Below, piece by piece: positions 36,025 to 44,708 of a stretch of DNA of 64,000 nucleotides; position 1 is the stretch's first letter; each line of letters opens with the position of its first letter. The DNA is from Microbacterium ginsengiterrae (GTDB taxonomy: Bacteria; Actinomycetota; Actinomycetes; Actinomycetales; Microbacteriaceae): positions 806,001-870,000 of the forward strand of contig NZ_JACHMU010000001.1 in assembly GCF_014205075.1 (NCBI RefSeq), read 5' to 3'. The position numbers were made by a program, and so were the translations under genes. The notes below the pieces were generated by a model that saw only the letters and a program-made list of their open reading frames with translations, was not told the DNA's origin and ran no database searches.

Positions 36025-36097
36025 GTGTTGTTCCTCTCGCGACACCGGCCCACCGCAGTCTATGCGGGTGGGCGATGCCGGGCGGGCACCGCCGGAA

Positions 36098-37276
36098 TCA
36101 GAGCCGCTCGACGACGAGCGCATTCGCCATGCCGCCGCCCTCGCACATCGTCTGGAGACCGTATCGGCCGCCTGTCGCCTCGAGGTGGTCGACCAGCGTG
36201 CCGAGCAGCCTCGTCCCCGATGAACCGAGCGCATGGCCCAGCGCGATCGCGCCGCCGCGCGGGTTGAGCCGCGCGCGGTCGGCGCCGAGCTCGGTCGCCC
36301 ACGCCAGTGGCACCGAGGCGAAGGCCTCGTTGACCTCGTAGGCGTCGATCTCGTCAAGAGCCAGGCCCGCCCGATCGAGCACGCGTCGGGTGGCGGGGAT
36401 GGGCCCCGTGAGCATGAGCATCGGATCGTCGCCGATCACATCGAACGCGCGGAACCGTGCCCGCGGCCGCAGCCCGAGCGCCTCCGCGCGTTCGGCGCTC
36501 ATCAGCAGCGCGGCCGATGCTCCGTCGGTGAGCGGGGAGGAGTTGCCCGGTGTGATCCGCCAGTCGAGGTCGGGAAAGCGCGCGGCGAGTTCTTCGGTGC
36601 GGAAGGATGCCGCGAGCCCGGCGAGCTTCTCGGCCGTCGTGCCCGGCCGCACGGTCTCGTCCGTCACGGCGTCGTGGGCGTCGGGGACGGAGACCACCGT
36701 GCGGTCGAAGAACCCCTCCTGCCAGGCGTACGCTGCCCGCCGGTGGGATTCCGCCGCGTACGCGTCGAGGTCGTCGCGGCTCAGCCCCCATCGCTGCGCG
36801 ATCAGCTCGGCCGACACTCCCTGGTTCACCAGACCGTCCGGGTACCGCGAGCGCATGGCGGGCGACATGGGCGACGCGCCGGCGAGGGATGAGCCCAGCG
36901 GCACCCGGCTCATCGACTCCACTCCCCCGACGAGCACGATGTCGTAGGCGCCGGCGGCGATGCCCTGCGCGGCGAAGTGCACCGCCTGTTGACTGGATCC
37001 GCACTGCCGGTCGATGGTCGTCGCCGGCACCCGCTCGTCGAAGCCCGCCGCGAGGACGGCCTGGCGGGCGATGTTCATGGCCTGCTCGCCGACTTGACTG
37101 ACGCACCCGAGGAGGACGTCGTCGATCTGCGCGGACTCAAGGCCGTTGCGGTCGACGACCGTCTGCAGCACGTGCGCGGCGAGATCGACCGGGTGCACCC
37201 CGGACAGCGTCCCGCCCGGTTTGCCCCTGCCCACCGGGGTGCGGACGACATCGACGACGACGGCTTCGTTGCTCAT
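36098..37276 (-). CDS. Thiolase (acetyl-CoA C-acyltransferase)
   Basis: This 392-residue thiolase cleaves or condenses 3-ketoacyl-CoA. Nucleophile Cys92 lies in TIDRQCGSSQQAVHF, and EVNEAFASVP precedes the GGAIALGHALGSSG loop with its His. The second active-site Cys is in TMCEGGGMANAL. The sequence resembles the FadA-like degradative group and the thiolase at 54.6 kb. It stands alone, divergent from the F420 importer and 73 bases after the alditol oxidase start. Its pathway is unknown. Confidence 0.9.
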   Translation of the reverse strand: MSNEAVVVDVVRTPVGRGKPGGTLSGVHPVDLAAHVLQTVVDRNGLESAQIDDVLLGCVSQVGEQAMNIARQAVLAAGFDERVPATTIDRQCGSSQQAVHFAAQGIAAGAYDIVLVGGVESMSRVPLGSSLAGASPMSPAMRSRYPDGLVNQGVSAELIAQRWGLSRDDLDAYAAESHRRAAYAWQEGFFDRTVVSVPDAHDAVTDETVRPGTTAEKLAGLAASFRTEELAARFPDLDWRITPGNSSPLTDGASAALLMSAERAEALGLRPRARFRAFDVIGDDPMLMLTGPIPATRRVLDRAGLALDEIDAYEVNEAFASVPLAWATELGADRARLNPRGGAIALGHALGSSGTRLLGTLVDHLEATGGRYGLQTMCEGGGMANALVVERL

Positions 37277-37314
37277 GCGTTCGATTCTGCCCCGGCTCAG
37301 GTCAGGTGGTGCGA

Positions 37315-37320
37315 TAGAGT
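37315..37320 (+). promoter_or_regulatory. Candidate -10 box for the F420-0 importer operon
   Basis: TAGAGT sits about 85 bases before the ATG of the binding-protein gene and would give a leader of ~77 bases. No good -35 was seen. The leader has no recognised riboswitch. Confidence 0.3.
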
Positions 37321-37404
37321 TCCCTCATTCGCCCGCATTGGCGTATGCAGCACGGCCGCGATCTTGGCCGCTCGTCTTCTCATCGACCAGCACCCAGGAG
37401 CGCC

Positions 37405-38403
37405 ATGCCCGTCCGTCACCGAATCCGAGCCCTGCTCGGGGTCGTCCTCTTGACCCCCCTCATCCTCGTCGGCTGCGGCACCGCACAGACAGCGGCGCTC
37501 GATCCCGCCGCGGCATCACCGTCGGGATATCCCGTCGTCGTGGACAACTGCGGAACGACCGTCACCTTCGATGAGGCACCCGAGCGCGTACTCGCCGTCA
37601 AATCGACATCGATCGAGATGCTGCTCGCGCTGGGGCTGGAGGAGCGGATCGTCGGGACGGCGTTCTCCGATGGTCCCGTCGCCGATGAGTGGGCGCAGGC
37701 GGCGACGTCGCTGCCCGTGATCGATGAGAGAGTGCCGGGCGTGGAGGCGACAGCCGATCTGGAGCCGGATCTGGTCTATGCCGGGTGGGAGTCGAATGTC
37801 ACGGCCGACGGCGCGGGCGAGCGCGAGACGCTCGCATCGCTCGGAATCAACACCTACGTCTCCCCGTCCGCGTGCCAGGATGCGGACTATCAACCACATC
37901 CGCTCACCTTCGACGACGTGTTCGACGACATCCTCGAGATGGGGCGAATCTTCGATGTGTCCGACCGCGCTGAAGCGCTCGTCTCATCGCTACGGGGCGA
38001 TCTCGACGACGTCGAGGCCGACGATCGCGGGCTCACCGCGCTCTGGTACAGCTCCGGCAGCGACACTCCGTTCGTCGGCGCAGGCATCGGGGCCCCACAG
38101 ATGGTGATGGATGCTGCAGGAGTGACGAACATCGCCGCAGATGTCGACGCGACCTGGTCGAGCCTCAGTTGGGAGGCGGTCGTCGATGCGAACCCTGACA
38201 TCATCGTCCTCGTCGACTCGGCATGGGGGTCTGCGGAGAAGAAGATCGGCGTGCTCGAATCCAATCCCGCGACGGCCCAGCTTCCCGCGGTCGCGAACGG
38301 CCGCTATCTGGTCGTGCCGTTCGCGGTCGGCGAAGCCGGCGTGCGCAATGTCGAGGCCGTTCGATCACTGTTGAGCCAACTGGAGACGGTCGACCTCCCG
38401 TGA
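37405..38403 (+). CDS. F420-0-type ABC transporter substrate-binding lipoprotein
   Basis: This 332-residue solute-binding protein has a lipoprotein signal peptide (LLGVVLLTPLILVGCGTA, lipobox LVGC) and a helical-backbone (BtuF/FepB) fold: APERVLAVKSTSIEMLLALGL and ADLEPDLVYAGWES. Its sequence and gene order match the predicted F420-0 ABC importer family. That family was defined by co-occurrence with F420 enzymes; transport has not, to my knowledge, been shown directly. It is followed, with 4-base overlaps, by a permease and an ATPase, then F420 genes. The chosen ATG has AGGAG six bases upstream. Confidence 0.82.
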   Translation: MPVRHRIRALLGVVLLTPLILVGCGTAQTAALDPAAASPSGYPVVVDNCGTTVTFDEAPERVLAVKSTSIEMLLALGLEERIVGTAFSDGPVADEWAQAATSLPVIDERVPGVEATADLEPDLVYAGWESNVTADGAGERETLASLGINTYVSPSACQDADYQPHPLTFDDVFDDILEMGRIFDVSDRAEALVSSLRGDLDDVEADDRGLTALWYSSGSDTPFVGAGIGAPQMVMDAAGVTNIAADVDATWSSLSWEAVVDANPDIIVLVDSAWGSAEKKIGVLESNPATAQLPAVANGRYLVVPFAVGEAGVRNVEAVRSLLSQLETVDLP

Positions 38404-39488
38404 GCACACTGACCTCGACTCAGCGCTCCCAGGATCAGTCCTCGACGAGACCCTATCCTCACCGGCGCGAGCAGACGCGCACGCGCATGCGCACAGTCGG
38501 ATGGTCGATCTTCCTGACCGTGCTGCTTGTATTCACCATCGTCATCAGCGTCACCCTTGGACCAGCGCAGATCTCGACCGGTGAGGCATGGAACAGCATC
38601 CTCGCGCATCTGGGACTCAGCGAATCGACGCTGTCGGCGTTGCGCGACGGCATCGTGTGGCAACTGCGGATGCCGCGCATTCTCGCGGCCGCTGCCGTCG
38701 GCGCCGGCCTTGCCGTGTGCGGGGCGATCATGCAGGCGGTGCTGCGCAATCCCCTCGCCGACCCGTATCTGCTCGGCTTGTCATCCGGGGCGTCGTTCGG
38801 TGCGGTCCTGGTCATCGTGCTCGGCTTCTCGATCGCCCTTCCACTGGCCGCGTTCGGTGGCGCGCTGGGGGCACTTGCGCTGACCCTCATGATGGCGGGC
38901 GCGATCGGGCGCATGACGGCGTCGAGGACGATCCTCGCCGGCGTGGCCGTGTCTGCTGCGCTCAGCGCGCTGACCAGCATGGTGATCTTCTGGAACGCGA
39001 CCGGCGACAGCTACCGTGAGATCCTCGGGTGGCTGCTCGGGTCACTTTCGGGGGTGGCCTGGCCGACCGCGGTGCTCGCCATCCTCGCCATCGCCCTGGT
39101 CGGAGTTCCTCTTCTCATGAGCGCCGGTGCCCTCGACGCCTTCGCGTTCGGGGACCGCGCTGCGGCATCCCTGGGTGTCTCCGTCGAGCGCACGCGGTGG
39201 ATCCTGCTCGGTGCGACGGCCCTGCTGACCGGGTGCCTGGTCGCGGTCAGCGGATCGATCGGGTTCATCGGCCTCGTCGTACCGCACGCAGTCAGGCTCA
39301 TCGTCGGCGCCCGGCACCGCGCGCTGCTGCCGCTCTCGGCGCTGACCGGCGCGATCTTCCTGGTCTGGGCCGACACCCTTGCCCGCACCCTGTTCGACCC
39401 CCGCGAACTGCCGGTCGGCGTCGTCACCGCGCTGATCGGCGCACCACTGTTCGCCCTGCTGCTGATGCGTTCCCGGCGGATCTCGTGA
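38400..39488 (+). CDS. F420-0-type ABC transporter permease (FecCD/BtuC fold)
   Basis: This 362-residue permease has about ten hydrophobic segments. Family signatures are RMPRILAAAAVGAGLAVCGAIMQ near residue 90, RNPLADPYLLGLSSGASFGA, and IGFIGLVVPHAVRLIVG, all typical of the BtuC/FecCD family for metal-chelate and corrinoid uptake. The start is GTG overlapping the stop of the binding-protein gene (GTGA). ATG at 38487 would omit a hydrophilic, Arg/Thr-rich leader of ~29 residues. It works with its neighbours to import the F420 precursor. Confidence 0.85.
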   Translation: MSTLTSTQRSQDQSSTRPYPHRREQTRTRMRTVGWSIFLTVLLVFTIVISVTLGPAQISTGEAWNSILAHLGLSESTLSALRDGIVWQLRMPRILAAAAVGAGLAVCGAIMQAVLRNPLADPYLLGLSSGASFGAVLVIVLGFSIALPLAAFGGALGALALTLMMAGAIGRMTASRTILAGVAVSAALSALTSMVIFWNATGDSYREILGWLLGSLSGVAWPTAVLAILAIALVGVPLLMSAGALDAFAFGDRAAASLGVSVERTRWILLGATALLTGCLVAVSGSIGFIGLVVPHAVRLIVGARHRALLPLSALTGAIFLVWADTLARTLFDPRELPVGVVTALIGAPLFALLLMRSRRIS

Positions 39489-40324
39489 CGCGGCCACCGC
39501 TGCTTCGCACCGACCGCCTCTCCTTCCGCCGGGCGGGACGGATGCTGATCGACGGCATCGACTGCACCGTCGAAGCGGGTTCCCTGACCGCACTGGTCGG
39601 TCCGAACGGGGCGGGGAAGTCGACATTGCTGCACCTGATCGCCTCTGCGGAAACGCCGACGGCCGGCGGCATGGAGATCGACGGCATCGACACACGCACG
39701 ATGTCTCGTCGAGCACGCGCCCGTTTCACGGCACTTGTCGAACAGCAGGCGCAGACCGAGCTCGACCTGAGCGTGCTCGATGTCGTCCTGCTCGGCCGCA
39801 CCCCGCATCTGTCGATGCTCGGCTCCCCCGGCCCTGCAGATGTCAGCATCGCGCTGTCCGCACTGCGCCGCGCGGGCGCCGTTGAGCTCGCCGATCGACG
39901 TTTTCCGCAGCTCTCCGGTGGCGAGCGCCAGCGGGTGCTGCTCGCCCGAGCACTCGCCCAGGAACCGAAGCTGCTGCTCACGGATGAGCCGACCAACCAT
40001 CTCGACATCCAGGCTCAGCTGCACACACTCGCCCTGATGCGCTCACTCGCACGCGGCGGCACGGCGATCCTCGCGGCGTTGCACGACCTCACCCTGGCGG
40101 CACGTCATGCCGATCAGGTCATCGTGGTCGATCGAGGTCGCGTCGTCGCGTCCGGACGCCCTGCAGAGACGCTCACGCCGGACCTGATCCGGCATGTATA
40201 CGGGGTGCGTGCCGATGTCGTCCCGCATCCGGTCGACGGGGCGCCGCTGATCGCATTCTCCCTGCTCGAGGAGGACGATGCGCGCGGATGGCCCTCGACG
40301 TCGCCGGTAAGCTCGGCCGGATGA
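39485..40324 (+). CDS. F420-0-type ABC transporter ATP-binding protein
   Basis: This 279-residue ATPase has Walker A GPNGAGKST near residue 40, signature QLSGGERQRVLLARAL and Walker B KLLLTDEPTNHLD, then the switch His in ALHDLTLAARHAD. These match the FepC/BtuD type. It starts with GTG overlapping the permease stop (GTGA), so the three transporter genes are translationally coupled. It overlaps the following flavin/F420 enzyme gene by 4 bases. Confidence 0.9.
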   Translation: MTRPPLLRTDRLSFRRAGRMLIDGIDCTVEAGSLTALVGPNGAGKSTLLHLIASAETPTAGGMEIDGIDTRTMSRRARARFTALVEQQAQTELDLSVLDVVLLGRTPHLSMLGSPGPADVSIALSALRRAGAVELADRRFPQLSGGERQRVLLARALAQEPKLLLTDEPTNHLDIQAQLHTLALMRSLARGGTAILAALHDLTLAARHADQVIVVDRGRVVASGRPAETLTPDLIRHVYGVRADVVPHPVDGAPLIAFSLLEEDDARGWPSTSPVSSAG

Positions 40325-40716
40325 CCGCAGCACAGATCCCTCTCCACCTCATCGATCTGCTCGAACGCCCCGTGTGCGGCGTGCTGGCAACCGTCAGCCC
40401 CGGGAGCACGGCCCAGGCGAGTCCGATGTGGTTCGAGCTCATCGGAGACACGATCTGCTTCACCCACACGAACAAGCGCGCGAAATACCGGAACCTACAG
40501 CACAACCCGTCGATGGCCCTGGCCGTGTACGACCCCGAGAACCCGTACCGATACGTCGAGGTACGCGGAAGACTGCTCGAATCCACGCCGGACCCCACGG
40601 GCGGGTTCTACCAGCGACTCTCGCGGCGGTACGGTACGCCGAACCCGCCAGCGCCGGCGGACGCCGAGGATCGGGTGGTCCTCGTCATGCCGATCGAGAA
40701 GGTCATCGGTGGATGA
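40321..40716 (+). CDS. PPOX-class F420/flavin-dependent enzyme
   Basis: This 131-residue split-barrel protein belongs to the pyridoxamine-oxidase-like family that includes F420-dependent reductases. It has a conserved PVCGVLATVSPGSTAQASPMWFEL strand pair, THTNKRAKYRNLQHNPSMALAV, and YRYVEVRGRL. Many actinobacterial members use F420H2; others bind FMN or haem, so the cofactor is inferred from location. Its ATG overlaps the importer ATPase stop by 4 bases, making it the fourth gene of the operon. The substrate is unknown. Confidence 0.82.
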   Translation: MTAAQIPLHLIDLLERPVCGVLATVSPGSTAQASPMWFELIGDTICFTHTNKRAKYRNLQHNPSMALAVYDPENPYRYVEVRGRLLESTPDPTGGFYQRLSRRYGTPNPPAPADAEDRVVLVMPIEKVIGG

Positions 40717-40736
40717 CGCGAGGCGCCTCCCGCCAC

Positions 40737-41726
40737 TCACTGCAACGCGGGGATGACCTCTCGTTCGAACAGTTCGATGCCCGAGCGGTCGTACGCGGCC
40801 TCCGGGAAGTAGTGGATGGCGTAGCCGAGCCCTCGTGACGCCATGTCTCGGAGTTGTTCGACGATCTGCTCGGGGGTGCCAACCGCCTTCGCCCCGTCAC
40901 CTCGATAAGTGGCCATGAACGCGGCCGTACGGTCGCCGAGGTGCGGGAGCACTCGTGCTTCGATCGCGGCCAACCTGTCCTCGACCTCGGACTCGGTTTC
41001 GCCGATCACGGTGTTGTAGTTGGAGGACCGCACGATCGCGTCGAAGTCCGTGCCGGCGGACTTCGTGTGTTCTCGGAGGATCGCGCTCTTCGCGTCGAAC
41101 TCCCCGGGCGTACCGACGAAGTTCGTGTACCGCGCGTACTTCGCCGCGATCTTCAGGGTGATCTTCTCACCGCCGCCGGCGATCCACAGCGGGATACCGC
41201 CTTCCTGCAGCGGAAGCGGGCGAACGATCGCCCCGTCTGCCTGATAGTGCCCGCCGTCCAGGGTCGCCTTCCCCGTGGACCACGCCTGCCGCATGATCTG
41301 AACGCCTTCGTCGAGGCGCCGCAGGCGATCACCGGCCGCGGGGAACCCGTAGCCGTATGCGCGCCATTCGTGCTCGTACCACCCGCCGCCGATCCCCATC
41401 TCGGTGCGGCCGCCCGAGATGATGTCGACGGTCGCGGCGACCTTCGCGAGGTACGCGGGGTTGCGGTACGACATGCAGGTGCACATCTGGCCAAGGCGGA
41501 TGCGAGAGGTCGTCGCCGCGAAGGCCGACGTCAGCGTCCACGCCTCGTGGGTGGCCTCTTCGCTGGGGATCGGCGTGGTGTGGAAATGGTCGTACACCCA
41601 CAGCGACTCCCATGGTCCGGCATCGGCCGCCTGCGCGAGACCCCGCATCGTCTGCCACTGGTCCCCGGGGTCGATGCCGACCAGATCGAATCGCCACCCT
41701 TGAGGTACGAAGATTCCGAAGCGCAT
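40737..41726 (-). CDS. LLM-class F420-dependent oxidoreductase
   Basis: This 329-residue luciferase-like TIM barrel belongs to the F420-dependent LLM group. Hallmarks are WESLWVYDHFHTTP near residue 40, TSRIRLGQMCTCMSYRNPAYLAK, GRTEMGIGGGWYEHEW and PLWIAGGGEK. It likely transfers hydride between F420 and an organic substrate that cannot be identified. It lies convergent to the PPOX gene. A TAGACT hexamer ends six bases before the ATG (41733-41738, minus strand), pointing to a leaderless transcript. Confidence 0.88.
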   Translation of the reverse strand: MRFGIFVPQGWRFDLVGIDPGDQWQTMRGLAQAADAGPWESLWVYDHFHTTPIPSEEATHEAWTLTSAFAATTSRIRLGQMCTCMSYRNPAYLAKVAATVDIISGGRTEMGIGGGWYEHEWRAYGYGFPAAGDRLRRLDEGVQIMRQAWSTGKATLDGGHYQADGAIVRPLPLQEGGIPLWIAGGGEKITLKIAAKYARYTNFVGTPGEFDAKSAILREHTKSAGTDFDAIVRSSNYNTVIGETESEVEDRLAAIEARVLPHLGDRTAAFMATYRGDGAKAVGTPEQIVEQLRDMASRGLGYAIHYFPEAAYDRSGIELFEREVIPALQ

Positions 41727-41732
41727 GGCGGC

Positions 41733-41738
41733 AGTCTA
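41733..41738 (-). promoter_or_regulatory. Leaderless-type -10 box for the LLM gene at 40.7 kb
   Basis: TAGACT on the minus strand, six bases before the ATG at 41726, with no Shine-Dalgarno sequence between. Confidence 0.5.
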
Positions 41739-41760
41739 ACGAGCGCCCTCTGGCGCCCCG

Positions 41761-42774
41761 TCACAACGTGCGCAGGCGCGGCGCGAGATCCCTTTCGAAC
41801 AGCGTCATGAAACGCTCCTGATCGTGGCCGGGTCCATGGAAGACGAGGTGGTTGAAACCCCAGTCGACATAGTCCTTGATCTGAGCGACGACCTGATCGG
41901 GGTCGCTGCCGACGATCCACCGCTTGGCGACCTGTTCGATCGGCAGGGCGTCGGCCGCCTTCTCCATCTCGATCGGGTCGGTGATGTCGTGCTTCTGCTC
42001 CTTCGACAACGACAGCGGCGCCCAGAAGCGGGTGTTCTCCAACGCCGCCTCCTCGGTCTCTTCGTATGACACCTTGATCTCGATCATCCGATCGATCTGC
42101 GCGAATTCGCGTCCGGATGCCGCCAGCCCTTCTTTCACCGCAGGGATGAGGTGCTCGGTGTACAGCTCCGGCCCTTTCCCCGAAGTGCAGATGAAGCCGT
42201 CTCCGGACCGACCGGCGTATTTGGCGACCACGGGACCACCTGCCGCGATGTAGACCGGCACACCGCCGTCCGGCACGTCGTAGATAGAGGCGTCATGAGT
42301 CGAGTAGTACTCGCCGTCGAAGCTCACGCGATCACCGGTCCACAGCGCGCGCATCAGACGAACGGCCTCGCGCAGTCGGGCGAAGCGCTCACGGAACTCC
42401 GGCCATTCCTGCTCGCCCGCGCCCTGGAACCCGGTCGCGATCTCGTTCAGCGCCTCGCCAGTTCCTATGCCGAGGAATACTCGATCAGGGTTGAGCATGC
42501 CGAGCGTGGCGAACGCCTGGGCGATCACGGCCGGGTTGTATCTGAACGTCGGGGTCATGACGCTGGTTCCGATCCGGATGCGCGTCGTACGCTCACCGAC
42601 GGCCGCCGCCCAGGCGATCGAGAACGGCGCGTGCCCGCCGGTGTATCGCCAGGGCTGAAAATGATCACTCACAGCGACGGAATCGAACCCGTGCCGCTCC
42701 GCGGCCACGGCGATCTCGACGAGCTCCCGCGGCGCGAACTGCTCGGCGGACGCCTTATATCCCAGAGTCAGCAT
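41761..42774 (-). CDS. fgd: F420-dependent glucose-6-phosphate dehydrogenase
   Basis: This 337-residue enzyme matches mycobacterial Fgd nearly residue for residue in the core: [25 protein letters not shown] with His38 (catalytic His40 in the mycobacterial enzyme), and [14 protein letters not shown] with Glu107 (equivalent to Glu109). [13 protein letters not shown] and [13 protein letters not shown] are also shared. It oxidises glucose-6-P while reducing F420 to F420H2, supplying the other F420 enzymes. Its start overlaps the cofE 3' end by 20 bases, so the two are one operon. GAGAGGAG precedes the ATG. Confidence 0.95.
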   Translation of the reverse strand: MLTLGYKASAEQFAPRELVEIAVAAERHGFDSVAVSDHFQPWRYTGGHAPFSIAWAAAVGERTTRIRIGTSVMTPTFRYNPAVIAQAFATLGMLNPDRVFLGIGTGEALNEIATGFQGAGEQEWPEFRERFARLREAVRLMRALWTGDRVSFDGEYYSTHDASIYDVPDGGVPVYIAAGGPVVAKYAGRSGDGFICTSGKGPELYTEHLIPAVKEGLAASGREFAQIDRMIEIKVSYEETEEAALENTRFWAPLSLSKEQKHDITDPIEMEKAADALPIEQVAKRWIVGSDPDQVVAQIKDYVDWGFNHLVFHGPGHDQERFMTLFERDLAPRLRTL

Positions 42775-43567
42775 CAGCGTTCTCCTCTCTCGCGGCATGA
42801 ACCGCTGCCCTTCCCGCTTCGAAACCCGATCGGTACGCCTCATCGGCGCCCAGACGGAACATGTCCTTCTCCGGTGAACGCACGATGCTCGCCGCCCCCG
42901 GGAGGCCCAGGTCTCCGACGAACCGCTCAAGCCCGCGTACGACAGCCACTGGACACCCGCTCAACTTGCCTTTGACGAGGTCGCCGGCAGCCGCGATCTC
43001 ATCAGCGACACATGGGTGGGTGACGGTGAGGGGCCTTCCGGCGCTGTCGACCCGACCCTGCAAGTCGTCGAAGACATGGACGCCGGCTGCACCGATCGCG
43101 ATGTCCGTCTGCCCCACGCGCCAGGGCCTGCCCAGCGTGTCACTGAGGATCACGCCGACTCTCGCGTCCGTTGCTTCGCGCAGCCGTTCGGCGAGGGCAC
43201 GGGCGGAGCCATCCGGGTCAACGGGCAGCAGCAAGACAGTACCGGCCTCGGTGTTGGACGCATCCACACCCGCTGCAGCCCCCACAATCCCGAGTCGATT
43301 CTGAACGATGCGCGTGAAGCCGCCGCCCGCTCGTGCACGCGTGGCGACGATGCGCACGGTCTCGGCGGTGATGGCGTCCTCACGATCGTCCGCCCGGACG
43401 GCGCGCCCCTCCGCCTTGGAGACGATCTTCGATGTGACGACGAGGATGTCGCCGTCGGCGAGCTCACTTCCGCCGTCGGTTGCGCGCAGAATCAGATCCG
43501 CGAGATCGTCACCCGCTCGGACCTCGGGTATTCCACCCAGCGCCCACACCTGCATCCGATTCCCCAT
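42755..43567 (-). CDS. cofE: Coenzyme F420-0:L-glutamate ligase (stand-alone CofE)
   Basis: This 270-residue GTP-dependent ligase adds gamma-linked glutamates to F420-0. Visible CofE features are [55 protein letters not shown] and [21 protein letters not shown]. It lacks the C-terminal FMN domain that mycobacterial FbiB uses to reduce dehydro-F420-0, so it would need ready-made F420-0. That fits the importer next door. The ATG one base after the upstream stop was used; ATG at 43555 (MQVWALGG) has a better GGGG site and is equally possible. Confidence 0.92.
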   Translation of the reverse strand: MGNRMQVWALGGIPEVRAGDDLADLILRATDGGSELADGDILVVTSKIVSKAEGRAVRADDREDAITAETVRIVATRARAGGGFTRIVQNRLGIVGAAAGVDASNTEAGTVLLLPVDPDGSARALAERLREATDARVGVILSDTLGRPWRVGQTDIAIGAAGVHVFDDLQGRVDSAGRPLTVTHPCVADEIAAAGDLVKGKLSGCPVAVVRGLERFVGDLGLPGAASIVRSPEKDMFRLGADEAYRSGFEAGRAAVHAAREENADADSGI

Positions 43568-43568
43568 C

Positions 43569-44567
43569 TCAACTCACGAGTTTCGGCAGGATGTCACGGC
43601 TGGCGATGTCGATCCATTCGGCCTGATTGCGGCCGACGTTGTGCACGTGGATGGTGTCGAATCCCATATCGAGGAAGGTCTGCAGGTGCGCCCGATGGAC
43701 ATCGGGATCGGATGAGACAGGAATGCGTGCGCAGATATCGTCTGCCGTGACCGAGCGGGCGAGCTGAGCGACGTCGAAGGGCGAGCGGATGTCACCTCGC
43801 GGGAAGCGCAGCCCTGCCATCGGCCAATCCGAAAGCGCGTTCTGAATCGCTGCGTGGTCGGTGTGCGCCCAGGACAACTGGACGTGAACGGTCTTCACCG
43901 ATTCTGCCTTCCCGGCCTCCCGCATTCCGTCTCGGTGCGCTGCCAGAAGTACGGCGACACGATCGGGCGCTGCGGCGTGCACGATCATCCCGTCAGCGAC
44001 GCGGCCCGATCGACGCGCAGTGACCGGGCCTCCCGCCCACACCTGGATCTTCGGCACCTCGTGCGGCATCGTCCACAGTCGCGCTGTCTCGAGTCGGAAG
44101 TGGGAGCCCGAATGGCGCGTGTCCCGGTCTTTCACGGAAGCCGAGAAGAGCTTGCGAATGATCTCGGCCGCTTCGAACAGCCGTTCCGTCCGCTCGTGCA
44201 CCTCGGGCCAGTAGCCACCGACGACGTGCTCATCGATTGCATCGCCAGCGGACAAAAGGAGTCTGTGACGCCCCGGTTGCAAAGCTGCCAAGGTCACGAT
44301 CGCCTGCGCGGCGACAGCGGGATGCATCCGGTACCCCGGCGCCGCCGAAACGGCGATCGACCCCTGAGACTGCTGCCCTATGGCCCCGGCCACCGCCCAG
44401 GCGAACGGAGCGTTGTGCTGCTGGGGAAGCCACGGCTGAAAGCGGTCGAAGAGGACGGTGCCCGCGAAGCCGCTCCGGATTGCGGCTGTCGCCTGCGCGA
44501 CCGCTTCTGCAGGCTCTGATTGCTCAAGAGCGACGACGTGATGGACCTCTCGGCGCACGCTCACCAT
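43569..44567 (-). CDS. Fgd-like LLM protein with replaced catalytic residues
   Basis: This 332-residue protein is a distant paralogue of the Fgd two genes downstream. The barrel layout is kept: [26 protein letters not shown] corresponds to SDHFQPW...HAPF in Fgd. The catalytic His is replaced by Arg42, and the GTGEALNE loop reads [10 protein letters not shown] with Asp109 for Glu. It therefore probably does not oxidise glucose-6-P. It may have another F420 substrate or a binding role. It is the first gene of the operon with cofE and fgd. TAGCCT at 44574-44579 (minus strand) lies six bases before its ATG. Confidence 0.85.
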   Translation of the reverse strand: MVSVRREVHHVVALEQSEPAEAVAQATAAIRSGFAGTVLFDRFQPWLPQQHNAPFAWAVAGAIGQQSQGSIAVSAAPGYRMHPAVAAQAIVTLAALQPGRHRLLLSAGDAIDEHVVGGYWPEVHERTERLFEAAEIIRKLFSASVKDRDTRHSGSHFRLETARLWTMPHEVPKIQVWAGGPVTARRSGRVADGMIVHAAAPDRVAVLLAAHRDGMREAGKAESVKTVHVQLSWAHTDHAAIQNALSDWPMAGLRFPRGDIRSPFDVAQLARSVTADDICARIPVSSDPDVHRAHLQTFLDMGFDTIHVHNVGRNQAEWIDIASRDILPKLVS

Positions 44568-44573
44568 GGCCTC

Positions 44574-44579
44574 AGGCTA
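44574..44579 (-). promoter_or_regulatory. Leaderless-type -10 box for the cofE-fgd operon
   Basis: TAGCCT on the minus strand, six bases before the ATG at 44567, fits a leaderless transcript for the Fgd-like gene, cofE and fgd. Confidence 0.45.
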
Positions 44580-44708
44580 TCGCTCATCAGATCACCCTCA
44601 GCCCGGCCCCGACCCACAGCGATGAGGAGACCCCGGCGGCGCTGCGATCCCGGTGCCGGCAAAATCCTATCCACAGGCGCGACATGGCGCAGGAGCGTGC
44701 ATGTTCGC

